This document shows positions 16,940-26,029 of a stretch of DNA of 64,000 nucleotides, one piece after another (the stretch's first letter is position 1; every line of letters begins with the position of its first letter). A model generated the notes under the pieces. The model ran no database searches. It was not told where the DNA came from and saw nothing but the letters and a program-made list of their open reading frames with translations. The DNA comes from Comamonadaceae bacterium M7527 (lineage in GTDB: Bacteria > Pseudomonadota > Gammaproteobacteria > Burkholderiales > Burkholderiaceae_C): positions 1,736,001 through 1,800,000 of the forward strand of contig CP087990.1 in assembly GCA_021044545.1 (NCBI GenBank). The letters are read 5' to 3'. The translations under genes and the position numbers were made by a program.

Positions 16940-17653
16940 ATGCCACGTATTTACAGTGACCAAGCCTTGCACACCGGTGTGACGCTCACGCTGTCGCGCG
17001 AAGCCAGCCGCCACATACAGGTGCTGCGCATGCAGCCCGGCCACAGCGTACAACTGTTTGACGGACGAGGCGGCGAGTTTGAAGCCACTATTGCGCTGAT
17101 TGGCCGGCAAACCGTTGATGTGCAAGTAGGTGCTCACCATGCGGTAGAACGCGAAAGCCAGCGCGCCGTTCACCTGGCCGTATGCATGCCCGCCAACGAA
17201 CGCATGGATTGGCTGGTTGAAAAAGCCACCGAACTGGGTGCAGCCAGCATTACCCCACTCATGAGCCAACGCAGCGTGGTCAAGCTAAGCGGTGACAGGG
17301 CCGACAAAAAACAAGCGCATTGGCAAGCGGTTGCGGTATCTGCATGCGAGCAATGCGGGCGCAACCGCGTACCCACGGTAGCGCTGCCCCAGCCACTTGG
17401 CGCCTGGTTAACAGGCCAGGTACCCACGCAGGCGACACGCTATGTGTTGTCGCTACAGACAAATAACGCTGACACCGCCTGCACCTCAACCAAAGACACC
17501 TCTGATATTTGGGTGCTGAATGGCCCCGAGGGCGGCCTGAGTGCGCAAGAAGAAGCGCAAGCCATGGCGGCAGGCTGGCAGCCCATGAGCCTGGGCGCTC
17601 GCATACTAAGGGCAGAAACAGCCGCATTGGCTGCGCTGATGCGCCTGGCCTAA
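16940..17653 (+). CDS. rsmE: 16S rRNA m3U1498 methyltransferase
   Basis: SPOUT-fold enzyme that methylates U1498 of 16S rRNA. Seen in order are a PUA-like N-terminal part (REASRHIQVLRMQPGHSVQLFDG), QRSVVK, the ACEQCGRNRVP block, and the C-terminal SAM knot NGPEGGLSAQE with LGARILRAETAAL. It is 237 residues long, normal for the family. It is separated from amgK by 20 bases and probably cotranscribed. Confidence 0.94.
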   Translation: MPRIYSDQALHTGVTLTLSREASRHIQVLRMQPGHSVQLFDGRGGEFEATIALIGRQTVDVQVGAHHAVERESQRAVHLAVCMPANERMDWLVEKATELGAASITPLMSQRSVVKLSGDRADKKQAHWQAVAVSACEQCGRNRVPTVALPQPLGAWLTGQVPTQATRYVLSLQTNNADTACTSTKDTSDIWVLNGPEGGLSAQEEAQAMAAGWQPMSLGARILRAETAALAALMRLA

Positions 17654-17710
17654 CCAGCAAGCACCACGCGACACGCTCAAACCTTGCCCCAATAGGTTGC
17701 GCAAATGTCC

Positions 17711-17748
17711 ATATCAGTCATTACTGATATACGATCAAGCACTTGATC
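17711..17748. promoter_or_regulatory. Two adjacent perfect dyads upstream of the MFS gene
   Basis: ATATCAGT (17711-17718) is repeated inverted as ACTGATAT (17723-17730) around a 4-base spacer, and GATCAAG (17733-17739) as CTTGATC (17742-17748) around CA. They end 34 bases before the MFS start, a fitting place for operators of a dimeric repressor or activator. No regulator gene is adjacent. Confidence 0.5.
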
Positions 17749-17782
17749 AACCCCTACTGCGCTCAGCGCCAAGCACCCATTC

Positions 17783-18972
17783 ATGAATAAAAATCTGTGG
17801 CTACTCGCAGGCGCACAAGGCTTGTTTTTAACCAACAACGTGGTGTTTATCGCCATCAACGGCTTGGTAGGCCTGGCCTTGGCACCGCTGGGCTGGATGG
17901 CCACGTTGCCTGTAACAGGCTATGTGGTGGGTGGGGCACTTTCCACCGGTTTGGTGGCCAAAACCCAAACCCGTTTTGGCAGACAAATGTCATTTCAATT
18001 GGGCTTGCTGGTAGCCATAGCCTCGGCGCTGCTGTGCGCACTGGCTACCGTGCAAGGCAACTTCTGGCTGCTGGTAGCCGCCACAGTGCTGGCAGGCTAC
18101 TACAGCGCCAATGGCCAGCTGTACCGCTTTGCCGCCGCCGAACTTGCCACGCCCGAGACGCGCGAAAAGGCGGTGTCTCTGGTATTGGCCGGCGGCCTAA
18201 TTGGTGCGGTACTAGGCCCCAACCTGGCCGCCATGACGCGCGGCTTGACAGCGACGGCATTCACTGGTGCCTACTTGGCTTGGCCTTGGTGGCAGTGGCC
18301 GCCCTGTCCATGGTGATGATTGGCCTGATGCGCTTTCCAGCAGTGGCCCAAGCCAGCACTCGTGCTGACACGGGCAGGCCTATGAGCATGATCATGCGCC
18401 AGCCCGTTTTTATAGTAGCCGCTGGCGGCGCAGCGCTGGGCTACGGTGTGATGAACCTGCTGATGGCCGCCACACCCTTGGCCATGCAAGTGTGCGGCAT
18501 GAGCTTTGACAACACCGCCTTTGTGCTGGAGTGGCACGTGATAGGCATGTTCGCACCCGGCTTTTTTACTGGCCACCTCATCAAGCGCTTTGGCGTGTTG
18601 CGCATCATGGGTGTGGGCGTACTGTTAAACGCCGCATGCATTGTGATTGCCTTAATCGGGCAAGACCTGATGCACTTCACCGTCGCCTTGTTTGTGCTGG
18701 GTGTGGGCTGGAACTTCTTGTTTACTGGCAGCACCACGCTGTCTTTAAAGGCCTACGCACCCGCTGAAAAAGACAAAGCGCAAGCGGCCATCAACTTTCT
18801 AACCTTTGTCACCATGGCACTGAGCTCATTTGCCTCTGGCGCTTTGCTCACCACCCAGGGTTGGGCTTGGCTGAACTGGGGCTCCATCGCACCAGTTGCA
18901 CTCACTGGCCTGGGCTTGTGGTGGCTGGCGGCCAAAGGGCTGGTGACACAGCCTGCGCTGGGCTCAAAGTAA
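17783..18972 (+). CDS. MFS transporter, reading frame broken by a 1-base deletion
   Basis: The N-terminal half (MNKNLWLLAGAQGLFLTNN onward) has five to six hydrophobic segments, with the cytoplasmic motif KTQTRFGRQ between helices 2 and 3. After GAYL the frame breaks, and the C-terminal half (GLALVAVAALSMVMIGLM and beyond, six more segments) continues one frame over. One extra G at the GG of 18277-18278 joins them as GAYLGLALV and gives 396 residues, a normal MFS size. Substrate unknown; drug or sugar efflux are both possible. Two dyads lie just upstream. It converges on the hydrolase gene. Confidence 0.82.
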
Positions 18973-19039
18973 TTCGAAAATGCCTGGCCTGATGCGCTCA
19001 CACCCTAAGGCGCGACACAAGGCGACGCATACCAGACCT

Positions 19040-19912
19040 TCATGCGGCTGACTTGCCCAGCAGCCCGTCCAGCCATTGCTGCAGCGTGGCCAAGGCTTGG
19101 TCACGGTACTGGGCAGACTCGTTGAAAATCTCATGAAACGCAGCGTCCAGGCGATGCGTTTGCACGCAGGCAGGCGCTGCCTTGGCGAATGCATCAGCCG
19201 CTTTGGGATTAACCAGCGCATCCGCGCCGGCGTACATCAACAGGCTTGGCAGAGACCACTGGGCAGCGCTGCCCACCACATGTGCTCCGTTGGCAACAAT
19301 CCATTGCACCAAACGCGGCGTCACGTATTTGTGCACCAATGGGTCTTGTTTGTAGGCTTGGATAACCGCTGGATCATGTGACAAGCCTTGAAGCTTCAAG
19401 CCATTACCAAGCCGCACATTGGGTACATACCGCGCCAGCGTTCTCACCAACCATTGCTCAACACCGTTGGCGTACACACCCAGCGCTGGTGACGACACAA
19501 TGGCCGCAGCAGGCCTGGTCGTTTGCTGCAGCATGGTGTCTCGCTGCAACCAACGCATCACCACCAAGCCGCCCATGCTGTGGCCCAGCACCAGCAGCGG
19601 CACGCCACTGTTGTGCGCATTGGCAAAGGCTTGCCACACCACATCCAGGTCATACAACAAGGCATCAGGCGTGGGCAGCGTGGCACGCGCGCCGCTTGAC
19701 ACGCCATGGCCGCGTTGGTCATACGCCCAAACACTTATGCCCTTGTTTTGAAACCACATGGCCAGTGTGTCATAGCGCCTGGCATGCTCACCCAAGCCGT
19801 GCACCAACAACACATGCGCACGCGGCGCATCGTCCCGCCGCCACGGCCACGCAAACGACACCAGTCTTTGCCCATCTGGCGTGGCCAGGGCTTTGGCTTC
19901 AGGCGTATACAT
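19040..19912 (-). CDS. Alpha/beta hydrolase, monoacylglycerol lipase-like
   Basis: The fold is clear: LLVHGLGEHARRYD (oxyanion-hole HG), AYDQRGHGVSSG, the nucleophile elbow LGHSMGG, then a probable acid in MYAGADALVNP and the catalytic His in FHEIFNES. The serine hydrolases closest in layout cut monoacylglycerols or lysophospholipids, but the substrate is not certain. Length is 290 residues; the ATG at 19912 has AAAGGA upstream. It starts 9 bases after the SulP stop, so the two may share a transcript. Confidence 0.82.
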   Translation of the reverse strand: MYTPEAKALATPDGQRLVSFAWPWRRDDAPRAHVLLVHGLGEHARRYDTLAMWFQNKGISVWAYDQRGHGVSSGARATLPTPDALLYDLDVVWQAFANAHNSGVPLLVLGHSMGGLVVMRWLQRDTMLQQTTRPAAAIVSSPALGVYANGVEQWLVRTLARYVPNVRLGNGLKLQGLSHDPAVIQAYKQDPLVHKYVTPRLVQWIVANGAHVVGSAAQWSLPSLLMYAGADALVNPKAADAFAKAAPACVQTHRLDAAFHEIFNESAQYRDQALATLQQWLDGLLGKSAA

Positions 19913-19921
19913 GGCAGTCCT

Positions 19922-21696
19922 TTAGGCTTTTGGGCACTCTTGAAAAATACGCACGGTGCATTGGCTGCAAACGCGAGCATCCAGTAACGGAACAATATGT
20001 CCAATGGCGCTTTGCTTGTCTGCAAACACATTGGCTGCACCAAGCGCTTTATCAAAGCCTGTAGCGTGCCACATAGCCAGCACCTCAGGGCGTGGGCGGT
20101 GAAAGTACAGGTCACCGCCTTTGGCGCGCCGCGCTACCAGCTCCTGACGCCACAATTGCTCGCCTGCCAGGTCAATGTGATTCATGCTTTTGGCCATCAC
20201 CAGCAAATGCTTGGCCGGGCTTGGCTGCTCGCGCAGCTGTTGCAGCCTGTCACTCACCGACTGCACCGCGCGCCAAAATACACATCACCCTCCATGCGCA
20301 ATAGCGTCAGCTGTGGGCACTCTGGCAGCGCCGCATCAGCGTCAACATCAGATGTGTTGCCAACGCCGCCCAACACCACAAAGCGGCGCGGCTGCTCCAG
20401 CGTATCAAAACCCATGCGGCGCATGGCAGGGTTGGCTGTGCGGTACAAAAACACCATCAAGCTGAGCAAAGCGCCCAACACAATGGCGTACTCCAGGCGC
20501 AACGTCACGGTCGCTACCAGCGTAGCGCCTGCAATAGCAAAGTCACGTCGGCTAACGTGCCACACATGGCGCCAGCGCGCCACGTCTAACAAACTCCAAG
20601 CCACCAACATCAGCAAACCTGCAATAGCGGCCACAGGTATGTGTGACAACTGCGACGCTGCCACGCCCACCAATGCCAACATCAGCAGTGCTGAAAACAC
20701 AGAGGCCAGCGGCGTTTGCGCGCCGGCCTCATAGTTGGGTACCGAACGGTTGAGCGAGCCACACGACACATAGCATGAGCAAAACGCACCCACGACATTG
20801 GACAAGCCCTGACCAACAAACTCACGGTTGGTATCCACGCGTTGACCAGACTTGTCTGCCAGCGCTTTGGCAATCGACACGCTCTGCCCCATGGCCACCA
20901 GGCTCAGTGCCAAAGCCAGCCCCACCAGCTCAGGCAAGTCACGCAGTGGCACTGCTGGCCAAGACCATTGTGGGAACGGCGAAGGAATGCGACCAACAGT
21001 GGCCACTTGATCACTGGGCAACAACAGCGAGACAACAGTGGCAGCAACCAGGCCCAGCAACATATGCGGCCAAGATGGGCGCCAGCGCTTGACCAACAAG
21101 GCCACCACCACGGTGAGCGCTGCGGCCAGCACACTGCCCCAATGTGACTGCGCCAGGTGGGTTAAGGCATAAGACGCGGATGGCACTGCACCGTGTATAT
21201 CGGCTGTGTCCAGGCCCAGCGCGTCGGGTAAGGCACTCATGGCAATCAACAAGGCCGCACCCGCCGTAAAGCCAAACAAGGCCACTGGCGAGATAAAGTT
21301 GGCCACGCTGCCCAAACGCAACACACCCACACCCAGCTGTATAAGCCCCACCAGCAAAGTCACGGTAAGCGCCAGAGCAATGTAGTGGGCGCTGCCCACC
21401 GCAGCTAGCGGCGCGAGCATGGCCAGCATGGCCAAGGAAATCGCATTGGTAGGCCCAGAGGTGACATGCCAACTAGAACCCAACAAGGCCGCCACTATGC
21501 ACGGCACGATGGATGTGTAAACACCGTACTCAATCGGCAAGCCCGCCAGCGTGGCAAACGCAATGCCTTGCGGCAAAGACAACACCATGCCCAACAAACC
21601 TGCTTGCGCATCCAGGCGCAGACTACGGGCATTGACCAGGTCAAGCCACGGCCACAGCCGCTGCGCAAAGCGTGGTGGACGGGTGCTGGCCTGCAT
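19922..21696 (-). CDS. SulP-family anion transporter with STAS domain, reading frame broken near the STAS domain
   Basis: Residues 1-430 form a SulP membrane domain (GLLGMVLSLPQGIAFATLAG, GPTNAISLAM, later SYEAGAQTP-like and YVSCGSLNRS segments). Then comes a linker and ECPQLTLLRMEGDVYFGA, after which the frame changes. The rest, QSVSDRLQQLR through NHIDLAGEQLW, is the STAS domain, ending in a Cys-containing tail (VCSQCTVRIFQEC). Removing two bases of the CG run at 20267-20273 joins FGA to VQSVSDR and gives 590 residues, a usual SulP length. Transported anion unknown (sulfate, bicarbonate and dicarboxylates occur in the family). It lies 8 bases after metW. Confidence 0.85.
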
Positions 21697-21704
21697 GGCG
21701 TGGC

Positions 21705-22286
21705 TTATTTGCGAAACTTGAACACAGCCGTACTCGCAAAAGCATTGGGCAGCCAGCGCTTGACCTGCCCGGCGTGCAAGCCAAAGCTCTCGTCAATGTG
21801 CAAGCTGTTGGACGTGGCCAACACCTCAAAGTCAGCAAAGGTGGCCACGCGTATGTTGGGCGTGTTGTACCACTGGTAAGGCAAGCGCTTGGTCACAGGC
21901 ATGCGGCCCATGAGCACTTGCAAACGGTTGGGCCAGTGCGCAAAGTTGGGAAACGCCACAACACCAATGCGCCCCACGCGCGCAGTTTCTCGCAGCATGA
22001 CTTCGGCATTGCGCAAGTGCTGCAAGGTGTCCAGCTGCAGCACCACGTCAAAGGCGTTGTCGTCAAACATAGACAGGCCTTCGTCCAGGTTGAGCTGCAA
22101 CACACTCACGCCAGCGGCCACACAGGCTTTGACTTTTGCGTCGTCTATCTCTACGCCATAGCCTGTGCACTGGCGGTGTTGTTGCAAGTAAGCCAGCATG
22201 GCGCCGTCGCCACAACCAAGGTCTAGCACGTGCGAGCCCACTGGCACCAGGTTGGCCAAGGCTTGCATGGTCTGGTCGGTACTCAT
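21705..22286 (-). CDS. metW: Methionine biosynthesis protein MetW
   Basis: A 193-residue SAM-dependent methyltransferase-fold protein (VLDLGCGDGAMLAYL, then YGVEID) that in many proteobacteria is encoded directly after metX and is needed with it for homoserine acylation. Typical MetW blocks are seen: DVVLQLDTLQHLRN, VAFPNFAHW, RLPYQWYNTPNIR and FASTAVFKF at the end. The start overlaps the metX stop by four bases. Confidence 0.93.
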   Translation of the reverse strand: MSTDQTMQALANLVPVGSHVLDLGCGDGAMLAYLQQHRQCTGYGVEIDDAKVKACVAAGVSVLQLNLDEGLSMFDDNAFDVVLQLDTLQHLRNAEVMLRETARVGRIGVVAFPNFAHWPNRLQVLMGRMPVTKRLPYQWYNTPNIRVATFADFEVLATSNSLHIDESFGLHAGQVKRWLPNAFASTAVFKFRK

Positions 22287-23464
22287 GAGGCACTACCTTT
22301 TACAGTGACGGCTTGATCAAAGTAGGTGCGCACAACACCGTGGTAGCGCGCGTCGTCCAGTAAAAAGGCGTCGTGGCCGTGTGGCGCATCAATTTCGGCG
22401 TAGCTCACAGCATGCTTGTTTTGCAGCAACGCCTGCACCAGCTCACGGCTGCGACTGGGTGCAAAGCGCCAGTCTGTGCTGAAGCTCACCAATAAAAACC
22501 TGGCTTTTGCCTGTGCCAGTGCCGCGCTCAAAACACCACCGTGTTCACGCGCTGGGTCGAAGTAATCCAAGGCACGTGTAATCAGCAAATAGGTGTTGGC
22601 GTCAAAATACTCGGCGAACTTGTCTCCCTGGTAGCGCAAGTAGCTTTCTATCTCAAACTCGACGTCTTGCGTGCTGTACAAGTAATCGGCAGATACGGCC
22701 CCGCTGCGCAACGCGTCGGCAGCGCGACGCAAGCTGCGGCCAAATTTCGCGTTCATCACATCGTCACTAAGGTAGGTGATGTGACCAATCATGCGCGCAA
22801 TGCGCAAGCCTCTGCGCGGCAAGGTGTTGTGCGCGCGGTAGTGACCCTCAAAAAAGTCTGGGTCGGTCACGATGGCGCGGCGCGCCACTTCGTTGAATGC
22901 AATGTTTTCTGCGGTCAGGTTGGGCGCGCTGGCCACAATCACGGCATGGCGCACACGGTCTGGGTATTGCAGCGTCCAGCTCAAGGCTTGCATGCCGCCC
23001 AGGCTGCCGCCCATTACGGCGGCCAGCTGCTCAATGCCCAAGGCGTCTAGCAGTGCGGCCTGGGTGTGGACCCAGTCTTGCACCGTGACCACCGGAAAGT
23101 CTGCGCCCCACACTTGACCCGTAGCGGGGTTGGTGCTGGCTGGGCCGCTAGAGCCAAAACAAGAACCAATGTTGTTAACGCCAATGACAAAGTAGCGGTT
23201 GGTGTCTACCGGTTTGCCAGGGCCCACCATGTTGTCCCACCAGCCAGTGCTTTTGGCCTCTAAGGTTCCGTCGTCTTGCTGGTAAACACCTGCCACATGG
23301 TGCGAGGCATTCAGCGCATGGCACACCAACACAGCATTGCTCGCGTCGGCATTGAGTTGGCCATAAGTCTCATAAGCCAGGGTGTAGCTGGGCAACACTG
23401 CGCCGCTGCGCAGCGTCAGCGGCTGGGCAACATTTAGCGTTTGGGCAACGGCTACTAATGGCAT
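22283..23464 (-). CDS. metX: Homoserine O-acyltransferase (MetX)
   Basis: First step of methionine synthesis: transfers an acetyl or succinyl group to homoserine. It has an alpha/beta hydrolase fold with the nucleophile in GGSLGGMQAL and the His in DAPHGHDAFLLD; STDWRFAP is where the acid lies. YETYGQLN, HALNASHHVAG and GVNNIGSCFGSSGP are family blocks. The ATG at 23464 is chosen (393 residues); the upstream ATG at 23497 would lie inside the leader hairpin. In MetX of betaproteobacteria that lie next to metW, succinyl-CoA is often used, but the donor cannot be fixed here. The leader at 23470-23560 looks like an attenuator. Confidence 0.93.
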   Translation of the reverse strand: MPLVAVAQTLNVAQPLTLRSGAVLPSYTLAYETYGQLNADASNAVLVCHALNASHHVAGVYQQDDGTLEAKSTGWWDNMVGPGKPVDTNRYFVIGVNNIGSCFGSSGPASTNPATGQVWGADFPVVTVQDWVHTQAALLDALGIEQLAAVMGGSLGGMQALSWTLQYPDRVRHAVIVASAPNLTAENIAFNEVARRAIVTDPDFFEGHYRAHNTLPRRGLRIARMIGHITYLSDDVMNAKFGRSLRRAADALRSGAVSADYLYSTQDVEFEIESYLRYQGDKFAEYFDANTYLLITRALDYFDPAREHGGVLSAALAQAKARFLLVSFSTDWRFAPSRSRELVQALLQNKHAVSYAEIDAPHGHDAFLLDDARYHGVVRTYFDQAVTVKGSAS

Positions 23465-23469
23465 GACAC

Positions 23470-23560
23470 AAAAAACCCAGTGAACCAAAAACGGCACTGG
23501 GTTGGTACGCAGGTCCCGTTTTTAGCTGTATTTGTTACACCCAGCGTCTGGGTTGAACGC
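23470..23560 (-). promoter_or_regulatory. metX leader: two competing hairpins with a terminator, riboswitch-like
   Basis: Read on the minus strand, ACCCAG (23553-23548) pairs with CUGGGU (23544-23539). Further on, AACCCAGUG (23503-23495) pairs with CACUGGGUU (23482-23474), followed by a U run ending six bases before the metX ATG: a good terminator. Because the arms share ACCCAG/CUGGGU, the first CUGGGU can instead pair with the terminator's 5' arm and prevent termination. Between them lies GCUAAAAACGGGACC (23526-23512), preceded by GUAACAAAUACA, which resembles the 3' core of SAM-II riboswitches. The SAM-II P1 stem with its large loop is not clearly found, so ligand and class are inference. 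Confidence 0.55.
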
Positions 23561-23760
23561 GCCCGCAAGTTGGAGCAAATCGGCGCGATGCATTCGCAAA
23601 ACGATGCAACTGTCAGTATAGCAAGCAGCCCCAAGTGCGCCCTGCAGCACTCACGCACCGCGATGGCGCAGATATTGCTGCCTTTTGGTGCGCAGCGGTT
23701 AAACGACCCAAGAGCGCACCAAATCAATGCACAACTTTATTTTGTAGGCAGGTTTACGCG

Positions 23761-24963
23761 ATGGATGCACTCAAACAGGGCATGGATGCCCTTTTCATAC
23801 TATTAGGCGCAATTTTAGTGCTGGCCATGCACGCGGGCTTTGCGTTTTTAGAGCTGGGCACAGTGCGCAAGAAAAATCAGGTCAACGCGCTGGTAAAAAT
23901 CTTGGTGGACTTCTCTGTGTCTACCGTCGTGTATTTTTTAGTCGGCTACGGTGTGGCCTACGGCACGCACTTTTTTGTAGGGGCTGAAACCCTGGCACAG
24001 CGCAGCGGCTACGACTTGGTGAAGTTCTTCTTCCTGCTGACCTTTGCGGCCGCTATCCCGGCCATCATCTCGGGCGGCATTGCAGAGCGCGCCAAGTTTT
24101 GGCCACAACTCATTGCCACGGCCGTCATCGTAGGCTTTATCTATCCCTTCTTTGAAGGCGTGGCCTGGAACGGCAACTTTGGCGTACAAGCCTGGATAGA
24201 GCAACTCACAGGCGCACCGTTTCACGACTTTGCAGGCTCTGTCGTGGTGCACGCCGTAGGCGGCTGGATTGCCTTGCCCGCTGTATTGTTGCTGGGCGCG
24301 CGCTACAACCGCTACCGTAAAGACGGCTCGCTAAGCGCACACCCACCCTCAAGCATTCCGTTTTTGGCACTGGGTGCCTGGATACTGTGCGTAGGCTGGT
24401 TTGGCTTTAACGTCATGAGCGCGCAAACCGTTGAGAATCTCAGCGGCTTGGTCGCTGTGAACTCACTCATGGCCATGGTAGGCGGCACATTGGCCGCTTT
24501 GGTATTGGGCAAAAACGACCCGGGCTTTGTGCACAACGGGCCCTTGGCCGGTTTGGTAGCGGTTTGTGCAGGCTCAGACGTCATGCACCCCATAGGCGCC
24601 TGGTTTGTCGGCGCGATTGCGGGCGGCTTGTTTGTATGGCTGTTCACGCAAGTACAAAACAAATGGAAGATTGACGACGTGCTGGGCGTATGGCCACTAC
24701 ATGGTTTATGCGGCACCTGGGGCGGCATTGCTGCTGGCATCTTTGGCAGCAAGGCTTTGGGTGGTGTAGGCGGCGTCAGTTTAAGTGCGCAACTCATTGG
24801 CACCACCCTGGGCGTTGTGTGGGCAGTAATGGGAGGCCTTGTTGTGTACGGCATCTTAAAAGTCACCATGGGATTACGCCTGTCAAACGAAGACGAATTT
24901 CAAGGTGCCGACCTGGCCATTCATCAAATCAGCGCCACACCTGAACGCGAGGTGAGCTGGTAA
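23761..24963 (+). CDS. amtB: Ammonium transporter (Amt family)
   Basis: Inner-membrane channel for ammonium. The 400-residue protein has about eleven hydrophobic segments, the twin His of the pore (first in HDFAGSVVVHAVGG, second in LHGLCGTWGG), and family blocks AFLELGTVRKKN, GGIAERAKF and GFNVMSAQTVENL. The ATG at 23761 with AGG upstream is chosen; the frame is open further up but without family support. No signal sequence is needed in this branch. No glnK gene is adjacent, unlike the usual amtB-glnK pair. A hairpin without a T run (24980-25000) follows. Confidence 0.93.
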   Translation: MDALKQGMDALFILLGAILVLAMHAGFAFLELGTVRKKNQVNALVKILVDFSVSTVVYFLVGYGVAYGTHFFVGAETLAQRSGYDLVKFFFLLTFAAAIPAIISGGIAERAKFWPQLIATAVIVGFIYPFFEGVAWNGNFGVQAWIEQLTGAPFHDFAGSVVVHAVGGWIALPAVLLLGARYNRYRKDGSLSAHPPSSIPFLALGAWILCVGWFGFNVMSAQTVENLSGLVAVNSLMAMVGGTLAALVLGKNDPGFVHNGPLAGLVAVCAGSDVMHPIGAWFVGAIAGGLFVWLFTQVQNKWKIDDVLGVWPLHGLCGTWGGIAAGIFGSKALGGVGGVSLSAQLIGTTLGVVWAVMGGLVVYGILKVTMGLRLSNEDEFQGADLAIHQISATPEREVSW

Positions 24964-25221
24964 ACAACCGGTCCAAAGACCGCAAAACGTGGTTTTGCGG
25001 CGGCATTTGGGCTAGCAAAAGCATTTTTATTGGTTTTTAAGGCGTTGGTTTGCAATATTTACGGTAATTCAGCAGGTTTACCGTGATAATGCTAGGGCGT
25101 GGCACCGAGTGTCGCGTTGATAGAGGTGATAGGTCAGTTTTGCGTGCCCGATGAAGTCAATTCAGTTTGTGCTTGCCGGACTTCCATCGCTAAGTAGTGT
25201 GTTTTTTTGAGGAGTCCCAGA
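24964..25221 (+). promoter_or_regulatory. Long non-coding leader before the RRM gene
   Basis: About 260 bases with no gene. Contains the hairpin CCGCAAAA/TTTTGCGG (24980-25000) after amtB and an inverted repeat ACGGTAA (25061-25067)/TTACCGT (25078-25084). The gene's SD (GAGGAG, 25209-25214) sits behind a T-run. Long structured leaders are common in cold-induced RNA-binding protein genes, but this is only inference here. Confidence 0.35.
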
Positions 25222-25596
25222 ATGGGCAACAAACTGTACGTCGGCAACTTGCCTTACCAAGTGCGTGACGATGACCTGAGCCAATCTTTCGGCGAATTTG
25301 GCACTGTAACCAGCGCCAAGGTAATGATGGAACGTGACACCGGTCGCTCTAAAGGCTTCGGTTTTGTAGAAATGGCTGACGATGCGCAAGCACAAGCTGC
25401 CATCAACGGCATGAACGGCCAGCCATTGGGCGGTCGCAACTTGGTGGTGAACGAAGCTCGCCCCATGGAGCCACGTCCACCACGTAGCGGCGGCTTCGGC
25501 GGCGGCAACGATGGTTTCCGTAGCCCATACGGTGGCGGTGGTCGTCGCGACGGCGGCGGCGGTCGCGATGGCGGCGGTGGCCGTGGTGGTTACTAA
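25222..25596 (+). CDS. Small RNA-binding protein with one RRM and a glycine-rich tail
   Basis: Residues 1-80 form an RNA-recognition motif: RNP2 is LYVGNL near the start and RNP1 is KGFGFVEM in the middle. About 40 residues follow with FGGGN, GGGGRRDGGGGRDGGGG and a final GGY, an RGG-like tail. This is the layout of cyanobacterial Rbp and related proteobacterial proteins, often cold-responsive. The start is the ATG at 25222 with GAGGAG 8 bases upstream; 124 residues. A strong terminator follows. Confidence 0.92.
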   Translation: MGNKLYVGNLPYQVRDDDLSQSFGEFGTVTSAKVMMERDTGRSKGFGFVEMADDAQAQAAINGMNGQPLGGRNLVVNEARPMEPRPPRSGGFGGGNDGFRSPYGGGGRRDGGGGRDGGGGRGGY

Positions 25597-25629
25597 TCCT
25601 AGATTCGTCTAGGGTGTAACAACCCCATC

Positions 25630-25663
25630 AACCGGCCGGCACTTGGTGCCCGCCGGTTTTTTT
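25630..25663 (+). terminator. Rho-independent terminator of the RRM gene
   Basis: AACCGGC at 25630-25636 pairs with GCCGGTT at 25652-25658, with GGC/GCC inside, and a seven-base T run follows to 25663. Confidence 0.85.
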
Positions 25664-25690
25664 ACGCCCATACCAGCGGTAATGCAGTGG

Positions 25691-26029
25691 CTAATACTTG
25701 TGCCCACGCAATACTTCAACAGGGCTTAGGTACAGGCTTAAGGCATAGTCTTCACCGAAATTGGCAACCACAGCGTCTGCCATGGTGCGCGCCACTGCCG
25801 GTGCGCAAATGAACTTCACCTCAATGCTGCGGTCCGCTTCCCACATGGCATCGCGCGTACCCCAAGAACCACCACCGCGCACATCATGCACGGTATAGCC
25901 CAAGGCACCCATTTGCTTGGCCAGTTTGAGCAAGGGCTTCTCGAGCATGGCCTCGCACAAGACCACCAGCAAGGTTTTTTCAAAAGTTGCTGCACGCTGC
26001 AGCTTGGCATCTTCAGATGTTTGACTCAT
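25691..26029 (-). CDS. sbtB: PII-like protein, probable SbtB
   Basis: A 112-residue protein directly after sbtA, with the order of a PII-like ferredoxin fold: KTLLVVLCEAMLEKPLLKLAKQMGALGYTVHDVRGGG (beta-alpha-beta leading into the T-loop), then SIEVKFICAPAVARTMADAVVANF. In cyanobacteria SbtB binds adenyl nucleotides and controls the bicarbonate carrier SbtA. The Cys-containing C-terminal loop of some cyanobacterial SbtB proteins is not present. The start overlaps the sbtA stop (ATGA). The assignment rests on fold plus partner. Confidence 0.75.
   Translation of the reverse strand: MSQTSEDAKLQRAATFEKTLLVVLCEAMLEKPLLKLAKQMGALGYTVHDVRGGGSWGTRDAMWEADRSIEVKFICAPAVARTMADAVVANFGEDYALSLYLSPVEVLRGHKY

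Noticed and set aside
23465..23560. Firm annotation as a SAM-II riboswitch
   Set aside because: Only the 3' core matches; the long-loop 5' stem could not be built, so it is left as an attenuator-like leader.
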